From the NCBI RefSeq assembly GCF_007096635.1, contig NZ_VKAA01000027.1:1-64000 (forward strand): a stretch of 64,000 nucleotides of DNA, read 5' to 3'. Positions within the stretch are counted from its first letter, which is position 1; every line of letters begins with the position of its first letter. The notes under the pieces are model-generated. The model was not told the origin of the DNA. It did not search any database and saw only the letters and a list, made by a program, of their open reading frames with translations. The stretch is from Mycolicibacterium sp. 018/SC-01/001. Its GTDB lineage: Bacteria; Actinomycetota; Actinomycetes; Mycobacteriales; Mycobacteriaceae. Shown here one piece after another: positions 8,875-17,392 of the stretch. The translations under genes and the position numbers were made by a program.

Positions 8875-9528
8875 TCAGGATTTGTCGAGGCGCGTCACCT
8901 GAGCCCGGTAGAGGTCGGGCAAGGCTGCCGCGAGCGCCGGGTCGAACCTTCCCCCGCGAGGGCCCGGGGTGTACTCCGCCGTCACCAGCACCCCGCGGTG
9001 GACGCCGACGATCATCGCGATGTCCCAGGCCAGTGACTGCGTGTCCGTGCTCGTGCGAGTGTGCATCAGCACGGCGACGGAGCCGGCCGGCACGTCGCCG
9101 AAAGGCGGTGCTGCGAGCCGTGTTTCAGAATGAAGCGCCGGAGTCGTCAGCGAGAACGACGCGCACCTGTCGGCGAGGCCGTCGATCCGGACCGGTGTGG
9201 GAGTCAGCGCGAGTTCGACGCCGATGGCCGCGCCGTTCATCGACCGCAGTCCCAACGCTTTCTGCGTGACGTCGCCCTGGGAGAGGAACACCCCGCATTC
9301 GGCGGGCCGGACCGGAGCAGGGCCGCCCTGGGGGGAGGCGACGATGGTGGCCCACTGCGTTCCGGTCATGCTGGGCACCGCACTCTGGTCGACGAGCATC
9401 GCCTCGGTGAGGTAGGTCAGGTCCGGGAGTACCGGAGGACCGGCAGCGCGCGCGTGCCGCGTCGCCAGACCACTGACCACCACGATGCCGAGCGCGGCCA
9501 GGACAACGTGGAGGAGTGTCAGGAGCAC
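8875..9528 (-). CDS. Membrane-anchored exported protein, DUF5642/sensor-domain-like
   Basis: The 217-residue protein has one N-terminal membrane segment (residues 2-24, VVLAALGIVVVSGLAT) that could be an anchor or signal, followed by an extracytoplasmic domain. Two cysteines, in RPAECGVF and ADRCASF, could form the disulfide typical of mycobacterial PknH-sensor/DUF5642-type domains, and the VGVHRGVLVTAEYTP strand near the end fits that fold. It converges with the secreted propeller gene with four bases between stops. The family is only tentatively recognised and no ligand is known. Confidence 0.6.
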   Translation of the reverse strand: MLLTLLHVVLAALGIVVVSGLATRHARAAGPPVLPDLTYLTEAMLVDQSAVPSMTGTQWATIVASPQGGPAPVRPAECGVFLSQGDVTQKALGLRSMNGAAIGVELALTPTPVRIDGLADRCASFSLTTPALHSETRLAAPPFGDVPAGSVAVLMHTRTSTDTQSLAWDIAMIVGVHRGVLVTAEYTPGPRGGRFDPALAAALPDLYRAQVTRLDKS

Positions 9529-9538
9529 CCGGACAGCG

Positions 9539-9961
9539 CTAGGCGACGGGCGGATGTCGATCGACTCGTTCCACGAACACCGGCACGCTAGCGCTCCCGC
9601 CTCCGTCGATGCTGGCGATCAGCGCGACGCGTCCCGTCGCGTGGGCGGTCAGCCCGAAGTCGCTGATCCAGAAGTGGTTCTCGCCCTGACGGTGTCCCCC
9701 GGGGATCTCCTGGTCGCCGAGCACGATGACGTCGCCGGTGGAGGAGACGACCTCCAGTGTCATCCGGAAGGGCCTGCCCTCGTCGTCGGGTCCGGCCTGC
9801 ATCAACGTCACCAGGCTCAGCGGCAGTGCCAGCTGTTCGCCGCGCTCGTTGGTCAGACCCACTGCCGGCGCCTTGACCAGGTCGAGGACACCGCCGGTCA
9901 CGTTGAGCTTGCCGTCGACGATCTCCGCGTGCTCGGCCAGGAACGCCCCGGTGATCTGCAT
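9539..9961 (-). CDS. DUF6941-type conserved mycobacterial protein
   Basis: A 140-residue soluble protein beginning MQITGAFLAEHAEIVDGKLN and followed by a beta-rich sequence (TLEVVSSTGDVIVLGDQEIP, FWISDFGLTAHATGRVALI). I recognise this start as that of the DUF6941 family found across mycobacteria; no enzymatic motif is visible and the role is unknown. No signal peptide is present. Its stop lies ten bases before the start of the exported-protein gene on the same strand, so the two may be one unit. Confidence 0.7.
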   Translation of the reverse strand: MQITGAFLAEHAEIVDGKLNVTGGVLDLVKAPAVGLTNERGEQLALPLSLVTLMQAGPDDEGRPFRMTLEVVSSTGDVIVLGDQEIPGGHRQGENHFWISDFGLTAHATGRVALIASIDGGGSASVPVFVERVDRHPPVA

Positions 9962-10082
9962 GTCCCCGACAGTAGTCAGCGCATCTATGGCGGCTGTAAC
10001 ACCGCGAGTTCCGACGCCGACTCTCAGTGTGACCGCCGTGACGCACGATGCGCAACGGCACTTGTGTGAGTGAGGTCTGCCG

Positions 10083-10397
10083 ATGACTGGTCGAAGTGGC
10101 TACCTGAACGCCTTCACGCACACGCACAGCCTTCGGCTACCGCCGCCGATCCAGGAGTCGTGGAGCTGGCAGTGGCGGGGCACCTGCCGCGACTATCCCG
10201 TGGAGATGTTCTTCCCCGACGACCCGCACCGCGCGGTGGTGCGGCGCAAGGAGAAGGCTGCGGTGGCGATCTGCCGCCAGTGTCCCGTTCTCCAGCAGTG
10301 CCGTGACCATGCGTTGCGCACTCCCGAGCAGCACGGCGTCTGGGGCGCGATGACTGCCGGCGAACGCGGCCGGCTCCTACGGCACCGGTCGGCCTGA
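10083..10397 (+). CDS. WhiB-family iron-sulfur transcription factor
   Basis: A 104-residue protein with the four cysteines that bind a 4Fe-4S cluster in WhiB/Wbl proteins: Cys35 (RGTCRDYP), Cys64 and Cys67 (AICRQCPVLQQC) and Cys73. The turn GVWGAMT (residues 85-91) stands in for the usual GVWGG, and a basic tail (RGRLLRHRSA) would contact DNA. Wbl proteins bind the primary sigma factor and respond to redox gases. The overall pattern is nearest to WhiB3-like members but I cannot assign the paralogue. Transcribed alone, in the same direction as the esterase gene downstream. Confidence 0.9.
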   Translation: MTGRSGYLNAFTHTHSLRLPPPIQESWSWQWRGTCRDYPVEMFFPDDPHRAVVRRKEKAAVAICRQCPVLQQCRDHALRTPEQHGVWGAMTAGERGRLLRHRSA

Positions 10398-10451
10398 TCG
10401 GACTCCAGCGAGTTTTGGGAAGTTCACAGCTGGCGCCGACACGATGGAGGC

Positions 10452-11873
10452 ATGCCGCCGCCGACGCCGACACCGCAGCCACCGCTGCCGCAGCTCCCGG
10501 CCCCTGACTTCCACGAATTCCGCCGCGGCATCTCGCTGCTGGGCGGATGGTTCCCGCTGACCGTCGAGATCGTCGCCGTCGTGGTGCTGATCGCCGTCAT
10601 CGGCTGGCGGACCCGGCGGTGGCGGTTCTTCTGGGTGCCGGTCTCCGTCATCGTCGGCGTCCTCGTCGCACTGGCGGCCCGCACCTACATGAACTCCGAG
10701 GGGCTGGCGTCGGACCCGGCCCCGTTCACCCTGTGGGTGTGGACGGCGGTGTTCGGAGCCGCGGTCGCGATCGCAGTGCTCGGCTGGCGGCACAACCGAT
10801 GGTGGCGCCGGGGGTTGTCGGTGCTGGCCGTACCGCTGACCCTGTTGGCCGCGGCAGTCTCACTGAACCAATGGGTCGGCTACTACCCGTCGCTGCAGTC
10901 GGCCTGGGGCGCGATCACCGCGGGCCCGCTCCCTCACGAGGTCGACGCCTCGGCGTTGCCCGCGCTGCGCAACACCACCCCGCACACGGGCAAGGTGGTC
11001 AAGGTCGACATCCCCGACACCGCAAGCGGTTTCAAGCACCGCAGTGAGTACATCTATCTGCCACCGGCCTGGTTCGCCGGCAACACCCCGCCGCGACTGC
11101 CGGTGGTCATGATGATCGCCGGCGAGTTCAACACCCCGGCGGACTGGATGCGCAGCGGCAACATCATGCCGATCATCGACCAGTACGCCGGCCAACACCA
11201 CGGTCAGACACCGATTTTCGTGTTCGTCGACGTCGGCGGCAGCTTCAACAACGACACCGAATGCGTCAACGGGCCGCGGGGCAACGCCGCCGACCACCTG
11301 ACCGAAGACGTCCGCCCCTACCTGGTCGCGAACTACGGCGCGTCCGACGCAGCGATCAACTGGGCGGTCGTCGGCTGGTCGATGGGGGGCACGTGTGCGG
11401 TGGACCTGACCGTGATGCACCCCGATCTGTTCGCGACGTTCGAGGACATCGCGGGCGATCATGGCCCGACCGCGGGCACCAAACAGCAGACGATCGACCG
11501 GCTCTATGGCGGTGATGCCGCGCAGTGGGACGCCTTCGATCCGCGCACGGTGATGGCCAAACACGGTCCCTACACCGACGTCGCGGGCTGGTTCGAGGAC
11601 ACCGTCACACCCGCCAATGCCGACCAGCTGATGAAGAATGCCGGCCTGCACCGACCGCAGTCCAGTTCTCCGTCAGGGTTCGGCGGCCATGACGGGGAGC
11701 GCGACACCGACGAGTTGGGCGCCGCCGAAGATCTCTGCGCGGCCGGCCAGGCCGTCGGGATCTCCTGCTCCGTCCACAAGATCATCAGCTTCCACACCTG
11801 GCAGTTCGCCGAACACGCCTTCTCGGACGCGCTGCCATGGCTCGCCGAGCGGGTGCAGACGCCGGACGCCTAG
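10452..11873 (+). CDS. Membrane-anchored esterase, alpha/beta hydrolase of the antigen-85/esterase-D type
   Basis: This 473-residue protein has four predicted membrane helices in the first 140 residues (around 33-51, 57-77, 94-115 and 122-140), then an extracytoplasmic esterase domain. The domain has VVMMIAGEFNTPADW, PIFVFVDVGGSF and the nucleophile elbow VGWSMGGTC with Ser310, followed by EDIAGDHGP. This is the PF00756-type fold shared with mycolyltransferases. The acid and His would lie near AWFEDTVTP and ISFHTWQFAEHAF. It probably acts on a cell-envelope ester; the substrate is not shown. It is convergent with the GDPD gene. Confidence 0.85.
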   Translation: MPPPTPTPQPPLPQLPAPDFHEFRRGISLLGGWFPLTVEIVAVVVLIAVIGWRTRRWRFFWVPVSVIVGVLVALAARTYMNSEGLASDPAPFTLWVWTAVFGAAVAIAVLGWRHNRWWRRGLSVLAVPLTLLAAAVSLNQWVGYYPSLQSAWGAITAGPLPHEVDASALPALRNTTPHTGKVVKVDIPDTASGFKHRSEYIYLPPAWFAGNTPPRLPVVMMIAGEFNTPADWMRSGNIMPIIDQYAGQHHGQTPIFVFVDVGGSFNNDTECVNGPRGNAADHLTEDVRPYLVANYGASDAAINWAVVGWSMGGTCAVDLTVMHPDLFATFEDIAGDHGPTAGTKQQTIDRLYGGDAAQWDAFDPRTVMAKHGPYTDVAGWFEDTVTPANADQLMKNAGLHRPQSSSPSGFGGHDGERDTDELGAAEDLCAAGQAVGISCSVHKIISFHTWQFAEHAFSDALPWLAERVQTPDA

Positions 11874-11883
11874 TACCGGGCCT

Positions 11884-12906
11884 CTAGGAGATTGCCTTTC
11901 GATAGCTCGGAGGTAGGGGCATTCCGCGTTCCGCCATGACCTGTCGCAATCTCGTCGGGTAGTCGGTGATGATGCCATCGGCTCCCGCGTCGATCTGAGC
12001 ATTCATCGTGTCGGCGTCGTTGACGGTCCACGGAATCACCCTCAGCCCCAGCGCGTGCGCCCGATCGATGAACGCTCGATCGGCCACCAGCGCGAAGCCC
12101 GGGTCCTTCGGAGTCAGTCCGTAGGGCACGGAGTAGCCGGGCGAGACGACGGTGGCGCCGACGGACACAGCACCCGCAAGCGGGTCGCCGGTCACCGTCG
12201 GGTCGACGCCGTTCAGCCACGGGGAGCCGGGCTTCCATGTCGTCTCGTCCCAGAGCGCCACCAGCGGAACGGACGGCTCCTGGCGGTGGACCAATGGCAG
12301 GGTCCGCCAGTCGAAACTCTGAATCTCCACCCGGTCGAGCTTGCCCGCCTCGCGGACCGTGGTCAGAATGACGTCCACGAATTGCTCTGGCGCCGCGGAC
12401 TGGTCTGGTTTGTCGGCTTCGACCTTGGTCTCGATGTTGTACCGTACGTCTGCGCGGTACGAGTCGGTGAGGGCGAAAACCTCAGGTAGCGTTGCGATTT
12501 TGTTGCCGGTCACCACCTCGGCGGTGGGGAATGCGTCCAGTCGTTCACCGCAATCGAGGGTGTGCAGCTGCGCGGCCGTCAGGTCGACGACGAGCTTTCC
12601 GACATACGGATACTCCGGGTCCCCCGCGTACAACGGCCCGGTGTCGCTGCACTTGTCCGCCTGGATGACAGGGTCATGCCACACCATCGGCTGTCCGTCC
12701 TTCGACAGGACGATGTCCAACTCCAGTGTGCTGACGCCGAGTTCCAGCGCTTTGGCGAACGCGCGCAGCGACTCTTCGGTGGTCTCACCCCGTCCGCCGC
12801 GATGCGCCTGGAGGTCGAAACTGCCATCGTCCGCAGTCGCCGTGGCGGGCGACACCAGCGCGGCCAGGAGAGCGACGACTGCAAAGACCGGGCGCGAGGA
12901 CCTCAT
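11884..12906 (-). CDS. Secreted glycerophosphodiester phosphodiesterase
   Basis: The 340-residue product has a signal peptide (residues 1-26, ending near ATATA) and a GDPD TIM barrel. Diagnostic motifs are FDLQAHRGGRGETTEES with the catalytic His, the metal-binding pair ELDIVLSKDGQPMVWHDP, and later LGLRVIPWTVNDADTM. Such enzymes cleave glycerophosphodiesters (from phospholipid or teichoic-type polymers) to an alcohol and glycerol-3-phosphate outside the membrane. The length is normal. It is a single gene, convergent with the esterase, with ten bases between stops. Confidence 0.9.
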   Translation of the reverse strand: MRSSRPVFAVVALLAALVSPATATADDGSFDLQAHRGGRGETTEESLRAFAKALELGVSTLELDIVLSKDGQPMVWHDPVIQADKCSDTGPLYAGDPEYPYVGKLVVDLTAAQLHTLDCGERLDAFPTAEVVTGNKIATLPEVFALTDSYRADVRYNIETKVEADKPDQSAAPEQFVDVILTTVREAGKLDRVEIQSFDWRTLPLVHRQEPSVPLVALWDETTWKPGSPWLNGVDPTVTGDPLAGAVSVGATVVSPGYSVPYGLTPKDPGFALVADRAFIDRAHALGLRVIPWTVNDADTMNAQIDAGADGIITDYPTRLRQVMAERGMPLPPSYRKAIS

Positions 12907-12951
12907 TCCCCGAGCCTAACCGTCACGTGTGCATTCCACCGTCGCCGCCGA

Positions 12952-13935
12952 TCACCCGACCTGTACCGCGAAGCTCGCGTCCGTCTTGTCGGTGACGTTC
13001 TGCCCGGCGGTGATGGCCGGATACTTGGGCGGGGTCGACGGGCTGACACAGGTCGGAACCGTCTCGATGACCGCGTCGTAGTTGGGTTGGCAGAAGAACG
13101 GCAACGACAGCCGACGGCTGGCCGGACCGGTGAGGGTGGGGTTCTGCACCCGGTGCAGGGTCGAGGTCCATCTGTCGTTGGTCCACCGTGCCATCAGGTC
13201 CCCGATGTTGACGACGAAGCTGTCGGCGACGGGGGCTACGGGGACCCATACGCCGTCGAGTCGCACTTCGAGCCCGCCGACCACGTCGCGCTGATAGAGC
13301 AGCGTGAGGCTGCCGTAGTCGGTGTGTTCCCCGATGCGCAGCTGTCCGGGATCGGGCGTTTCCTGCAGCGGCGGATAGTGATTCGCGAACAGATTGCTGA
13401 TCGGTCTGTCGACCTTGTCGTCGAACCAGTGCTCGTCCAAGCCGAGCGCGAGCGCGAACAGACGCATCATGTCGAAGGCGAGTCCCGCCATCTCGGCGTA
13501 GTAGCGCTCCCAGATCGCCCGGAAGCCGGGGATCGCCGGCCAGATGTTGTCGTGGAAGTGCCCGCGCCGACGGGCTTCGCCGAACCACGGATCGTCGCCA
13601 GGAACGTCGGGCAGTCCGATCGAGAAGAACTCGACGAGGTCCGCCGGTGTCATCTGTCCTCGCGTGCGCGCGAGCGCGCGGGATTTCGGTGGCATGTAAC
13701 CGCGGTCCGTGCCGGGTTCGGCACGCACGGAGAGCTTCACGCTCTCGTCGCTGTCGAAGAATTCGGCGGTCACGGCGTACATGTCGTCGAGCAACTGCGT
13801 GCAGACACCGTGGTTGACCACGGCCAGGAATCCGATGTGGCAGTTGGCATCGTCGATCTGGCGGGCCAGTCGTCGGCGGTCGTGCGCGCTGCCGCGGGCC
13901 CGGGCGAGGTCGATCAAGGGGACGGGGTCAGGCAT
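12952..13935 (-). CDS. 2-oxoglutarate/Fe(II)-type oxygenase, isopenicillin-N-synthase family
   Basis: The 327-residue protein has a DIOX_N-like start (PLIDLARARGS, GFLAVVNHGV) and the complete jelly-roll metal site: His204 and Asp206 in GEHTDYGS, His261 in STLHRVQNP, and the 2-oxoglutarate-binding Arg275-x-Ser277 in RRLSLPFF. Family members oxidise small molecules; thymine 7-hydroxylase belongs to the same superfamily. The ATG at 13935 is chosen because it overlaps the preceding racemase-type gene by eight bases, and sequence upstream of it codes for that gene. It is the last gene of a permease, racemase-fold and oxygenase unit. Its substrate is inferred only from context. Confidence 0.85.
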   Translation of the reverse strand: MPDPVPLIDLARARGSAHDRRRLARQIDDANCHIGFLAVVNHGVCTQLLDDMYAVTAEFFDSDESVKLSVRAEPGTDRGYMPPKSRALARTRGQMTPADLVEFFSIGLPDVPGDDPWFGEARRRGHFHDNIWPAIPGFRAIWERYYAEMAGLAFDMMRLFALALGLDEHWFDDKVDRPISNLFANHYPPLQETPDPGQLRIGEHTDYGSLTLLYQRDVVGGLEVRLDGVWVPVAPVADSFVVNIGDLMARWTNDRWTSTLHRVQNPTLTGPASRRLSLPFFCQPNYDAVIETVPTCVSPSTPPKYPAITAGQNVTDKTDASFAVQVG

Positions 13936-14671
13936 GGGTGTCTCCGGATTCTGTCGAGATGGGCCACCCCGGGCGTCGCTTGGGTCGCGGGGCGGCATAG
14001 GTACGAATTGTGCTGGTGGTCAATGACAGAGCAGCGAGACTCTCAGCGACGGACACCGCCGCGGTGACGCCGTCGACGACGGGCACGCCGAGTTTGACGC
14101 TCAGCCGCTCGCTCATTCCGGCCATCCCTGCGCAGCCGAGCACCAGGGCTTCCGCACCGGCCTCGATCGCCCGCCGGCCCGCGCTGTGCATCGCGTCGAC
14201 GGCGGCCTCGGGATCGGTTTCCAGATCCAGGACGCCCAGCTCTGCTGCTTCGATCGCTGCGCAGCGCGCCATCAGGCCCGCGGTGGTCAGGCTGTCGCGG
14301 ATCTGCGCGCAGGCACGGCCCAATGTCGTCACCACCCCGTAGCGCGGCGCCAGGAGCATTGCGAATTGCGCTGCGGCCTCGGTGATGTCGACGACGGGAA
14401 TGGAGAGCAGTTCGCGGGCCCCTTCCCGGCCGTGCTCCCCGAACCCCGCCATCACCAGTGCGTCGACATCGGGCGGCAGGTCGTGCAGGCGATCGAGAAC
14501 GGCGGCCGCGGTGATGAAGCTGTCGTAGTAGCCCTCGGCGGATTCTGGGCCCCAGTGCGGCTGCCAGGCCTCGATGACGGTGCCGGGGCGGGCGTACGAA
14601 CGCGCATGCCGCCCGATCTCGCGTGTCATGGATTCGCTGGTGTTGCAGTTCATCACGACGATGTGCGTCAC
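13928..14671 (-). CDS. Asp/Glu/hydantoin racemase-fold protein with a single catalytic Cys
   Basis: The 247-residue protein belongs to the Asp/Glu/hydantoin racemase superfamily: start VTHIVVMNCNTSESMT, the central RYGVVTTLGRA and the C-terminal ALVLGCAGMAG carrying Cys180. The first catalytic Cys, expected in the motif A-C-F, is replaced by Gly76 (VMAGFGEHG). Known two-Cys members racemise; arylmalonate decarboxylase is the known relative with a Gly in the first place and one Cys. It starts at GTG 14671, overlapping the permease stop in a GTGA arrangement, so it is translationally coupled. Racemase, decarboxylase or isomerase activity are all possible. Confidence 0.85.
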   Translation of the reverse strand: MTHIVVMNCNTSESMTREIGRHARSYARPGTVIEAWQPHWGPESAEGYYDSFITAAAVLDRLHDLPPDVDALVMAGFGEHGREGARELLSIPVVDITEAAAQFAMLLAPRYGVVTTLGRACAQIRDSLTTAGLMARCAAIEAAELGVLDLETDPEAAVDAMHSAGRRAIEAGAEALVLGCAGMAGMSERLSVKLGVPVVDGVTAAVSVAESLAALSLTTSTIRTYAAPRPKRRPGWPISTESGDTHA

Positions 14672-16137
14672 GCCGGCACCTCCGCCGACGCTGTCTGGCG
14701 GCTGCACCACGCGATCGGCACATAGAACGCGGTGGCCAGGATGGCGCCGATGGCCCAGGAGAACGGCGCCCAGACGCCGAACGCCGGAACCAACGCGAGC
14801 ACGGCCGCGACGACGGTGGCGGGGACCAGCGCGATCAGCGCCCTCGGATTGACTCCGCGGGTGTAGTAGTACTTGCCTCCCGGATCGGCCCGGAACAGTT
14901 CGGCGACGTCGACATGGCCTCTGCGGATGATCCAGAAGTCCGCCATGAGAACCCCGAACAGCGGCCCGAGGAAAGCGCCCAGTCCACCGACGAAGTACGC
15001 GATCGACTCCGGATTGTTGTACAGATGCCACGGCAGCGGCAGGACCGAGAGCACGGCGGCGATCAGTCCACCGCGGAAGAAGTTGACGTGCCTGGGGGCG
15101 ACGTTGGAGAAGTCGTAGGCACACGAGATGAAGTCGGCGACGATGTTGATGCCGATGGTGGCGATCGTGAAGACCAGCGCTCCCAACAGGATGACGGCTG
15201 TGCTGTCGGTCTTTTCGATGAGCTTGACGGGGTCGGTGATCGCCTCCCCGAACACCACGATGCTGGCTGATGTCACGGTCACGGCGACGATCGCGAACAT
15301 CACGAAGTTGACCGGTAAACCGAAGAAGTTGCCGCGGCTGATGGTCTTCTCGTTCGGCGCCAGGCGTCCGAAATCGGCGAAGTTGACCAGGAACGTCGCG
15401 AAGAACGACACGTTCAGGGCGATGGCGGCGCACATCTCGTAGGTGAGGTTCCATCCGTGTGCCGGGTCGGGACTCAGGTCGAATGACACGTTGCCGCCGG
15501 CCTTGACGACCATCCAGATGGCGAGGGCGAACATCACCACCCAGACGGCCGGTCCGGCCCAGTCCTGGAATCTGCGGACCGCGTCCATACCGTGGCGTAC
15601 GACCAGCAGCTGGATCACCCACATGGCGGCAAAGCAGATCCACCCCAGTGCGTGCAGTCCGAGAAATGTTGGGTGCGTGAGCGGTTCGACGGCATCGTGG
15701 GCCACCCGCAGTGCGGCGATCTGCAGGCCGGTGGAGCCGAGATAGGTGAGAATCCCGTAGTAGATGACCGCGATCCCGGCGCGGATCAGAGCCGGGATGT
15801 TGGCGCCCCAGATCCCGAAGCTGGAGCGTGCCAACACGGGAAACGGGACCCCGGTGCGCTGCCCGGCGATGCCGCTGAGGTTCATCAATCCCCAGATGAT
15901 CAGTACGCTGACGGTGAGCGCGATGAAGACCTGACCGCCGTTGAGCCCCATGAAGAACAACGATGCGGCGAAGGTGTAGACCGTGATGCTGTGGATGTCC
16001 TGCATCCACATCGCGAAGAAGTTGTAGACACCCCAGTTGCGCTTGGCGACGGGTGCGAGGTCGGCGTTGTAGAGGCGGGTGGAGGTGGCTACCGGGACGT
16101 CGATGGTCGACGTTTCGGGTAATGAGCTGATGGACAT
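14668..16137 (-). CDS. NCS1-family nucleobase/hydantoin permease
   Basis: A 489-residue integral membrane protein with about twelve helices. The NCS1 signature near the N-terminus is present (NADLAPVAKRNWGVYNFFAM, then WMQDIHSITVYTFAASLFF). Later helices include GRLAPNEKTISRGNFFGLPV and ISCAYDFSNVAPRHVNFFRG. NCS1 carriers import uracil, cytosine, allantoin or hydantoins with Na+ or H+. ATG 16137 is preferred, with GGAAG upstream; a longer frame from 16209 lacks a ribosome site. It is the first gene of the unit with the racemase-fold protein and the Fe oxygenase, which suggests its cargo is their substrate or precursor. Confidence 0.9.
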   Translation of the reverse strand: MSISSLPETSTIDVPVATSTRLYNADLAPVAKRNWGVYNFFAMWMQDIHSITVYTFAASLFFMGLNGGQVFIALTVSVLIIWGLMNLSGIAGQRTGVPFPVLARSSFGIWGANIPALIRAGIAVIYYGILTYLGSTGLQIAALRVAHDAVEPLTHPTFLGLHALGWICFAAMWVIQLLVVRHGMDAVRRFQDWAGPAVWVVMFALAIWMVVKAGGNVSFDLSPDPAHGWNLTYEMCAAIALNVSFFATFLVNFADFGRLAPNEKTISRGNFFGLPVNFVMFAIVAVTVTSASIVVFGEAITDPVKLIEKTDSTAVILLGALVFTIATIGINIVADFISCAYDFSNVAPRHVNFFRGGLIAAVLSVLPLPWHLYNNPESIAYFVGGLGAFLGPLFGVLMADFWIIRRGHVDVAELFRADPGGKYYYTRGVNPRALIALVPATVVAAVLALVPAFGVWAPFSWAIGAILATAFYVPIAWCSRQTASAEVPA

Positions 16138-16330
16138 GATGTTTCGCTTCCAGCTGTGCAGACGGTGCTGCGAGATTCGAGTGGGCCGCGGGACCGGAGG
16201 GGTTCTCACACCCGACGGTTTTCAGTGCGGCAAGTACGACGAGTGATCCGCGGATGTGGTACAGGATCGACTCGAGACGAGTGGTGTCCGCAGGGGACGG
16301 TGCCCGATCGAGGGCACACGGGTGGCGCGG

Positions 16331-16468
16331 TTAGTGGTACTCGCGCTCTCTGGTGATCGACAGCAGCGCCATCTGCACCCGCTGCGAGGCGATGGCACGC
16401 AGGCACTCTTCGACCGTGAAGGTGATGCCGGACATCACCATCGCGAACGAACTGCCGCGTACGACCAT
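16331..16468 (-). CDS. Possible 45-residue protein between gntR and the permease
   Basis: In the 438-base gap between the GntR gene and the permease there is a short frame with a GGGAGC ribosome-like site directly before its ATG. The product begins MVVRGSSFAMVMSGITFTVE and ends with a basic, Arg-rich tail (ITREREYH). It uses high-GC third positions like its neighbours. It has no recognised domain; it could be a small regulator or a leader peptide. No other frame in this gap looks coding. Confidence 0.4.
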   Translation of the reverse strand: MVVRGSSFAMVMSGITFTVEECLRAIASQRVQMALLSITREREYH

Positions 16469-16575
16469 GCTCCCGCCGCTCCTGTCGTCCCACCTCCGGT
16501 GCGAAGGCCTGTCGCAGAGGAAACTAGCGGGCGAGTGCTACCGGCGTGTTACGCGCGGAAACATCAGCGTGAAGG

Positions 16576-17238
16576 TCAGCTCGCCGACAGCTGCCGCCAG
16601 GTACGCACGAGGTGACCGAATTCCTTGACCTGGACCAGCACGTGGTCACGAGCCGCGTTCTCGGCGGCCCCGGCCTCGCCCTGTGCGATGGCGTCGGCGA
16701 TCATCCGATGCTCGGCCATCGAGCGCCGCATGCGATCGGGCACGCGCAGTTGCAGGCGCCGATAGGGCTGCAGCACTCGCTTCAGAGCGTGGGCTTGCTG
16801 ACGCAGGTAGTCGTTGCCGCAGGAGTCGTACACGACGCCGTGGAACCGGGCGTTGGCGTAGTAGTAGCCGTCGGCGTCTCCTTCGATCGCGTGGCGCTCA
16901 CACTCCTGCAGAGCGGATTCGAGCTCCGCCAGCGCGTCCCGTTCGATACGGCCGGCACAGAGTCGCGCCGCCATGCCTTCGAGTTCGGCCATGACCTCGA
17001 AGCGTTCGGCTACTTCCGAGATGCTGAGTTCGGTGACGAAGGTGCCCTGCTTGGGGCGGATCTGCACCAACCCGGAACGCTCCAACGCCTGCAGAGCTTC
17101 GCGGATCGGAGTGCGGGAACAGCCGAACTCCTTCTCGAGCTGGGCCGGGTCCAGCCGCTCGCCCGGCCGGTAGTGGCCGTCGACGACAGCATTCTCGAGC
17201 GCGTCACGCACCCGCTGCGATTCCGGGACCCGGACCAT
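16576..17238 (-). CDS. GntR-family regulator, FCD/FadR subgroup
   Basis: The 220-residue protein has an N-terminal winged helix (RVRDALENAVVDGHYRPGERL, CSRTPIREALQALERSGLV, KQGTFVTELS) and a C-terminal all-helical FCD ligand domain with the metal-binding His residues in ANARFHGVVY and AEHRMIADAI. ATG 17238 has GAGGAGG at good spacing. It is divergent from the malonate operon and upstream of the permease unit on its own strand. In rhizobia a GntR protein (MatR) placed divergently next to matABC controls malonate use, so a MatR-like role is likely here; control of the permease unit is also possible. Confidence 0.88.
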   Translation of the reverse strand: MVRVPESQRVRDALENAVVDGHYRPGERLDPAQLEKEFGCSRTPIREALQALERSGLVQIRPKQGTFVTELSISEVAERFEVMAELEGMAARLCAGRIERDALAELESALQECERHAIEGDADGYYYANARFHGVVYDSCGNDYLRQQAHALKRVLQPYRRLQLRVPDRMRRSMAEHRMIADAIAQGEAGAAENAARDHVLVQVKEFGHLVRTWRQLSAS

Positions 17239-17392
17239 GCGCCACCTCCTCGGCACAGATTAATCATCGCGGGGGTGGTGCAGCTCACTTTTATACGTTA
17301 CGGTCATCGTTATATATATCACGTCGGCGGATGGATATTGCGTCCGTCACACCGCTGACGGGTGCGCTACCGGGCACCGAGGAGGAACTCAC
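17239..17392. promoter_or_regulatory. Divergent promoter region, gntR / malonate operon
   Basis: This AT-rich gap separates two divergent units. It holds a perfect GATTAATC palindrome (17258-17265) about 20 bases before the GntR start, a likely operator for its own repression, and the alternating TATATATAT at 17311-17319. GAGGAGG precedes the matA ATG. Confidence 0.55.

Noticed and set aside
12562-14067. 501-residue plus-strand frame
   Set aside because: It is antisense to the GDPD and oxygenase genes, which carry intact active-site motifs.
14672-16009. N-terminal part of a 693-residue minus frame containing the racemase-fold protein
   Set aside because: This part is the permease gene in a wrong frame; the real start is the GTG at 14671.
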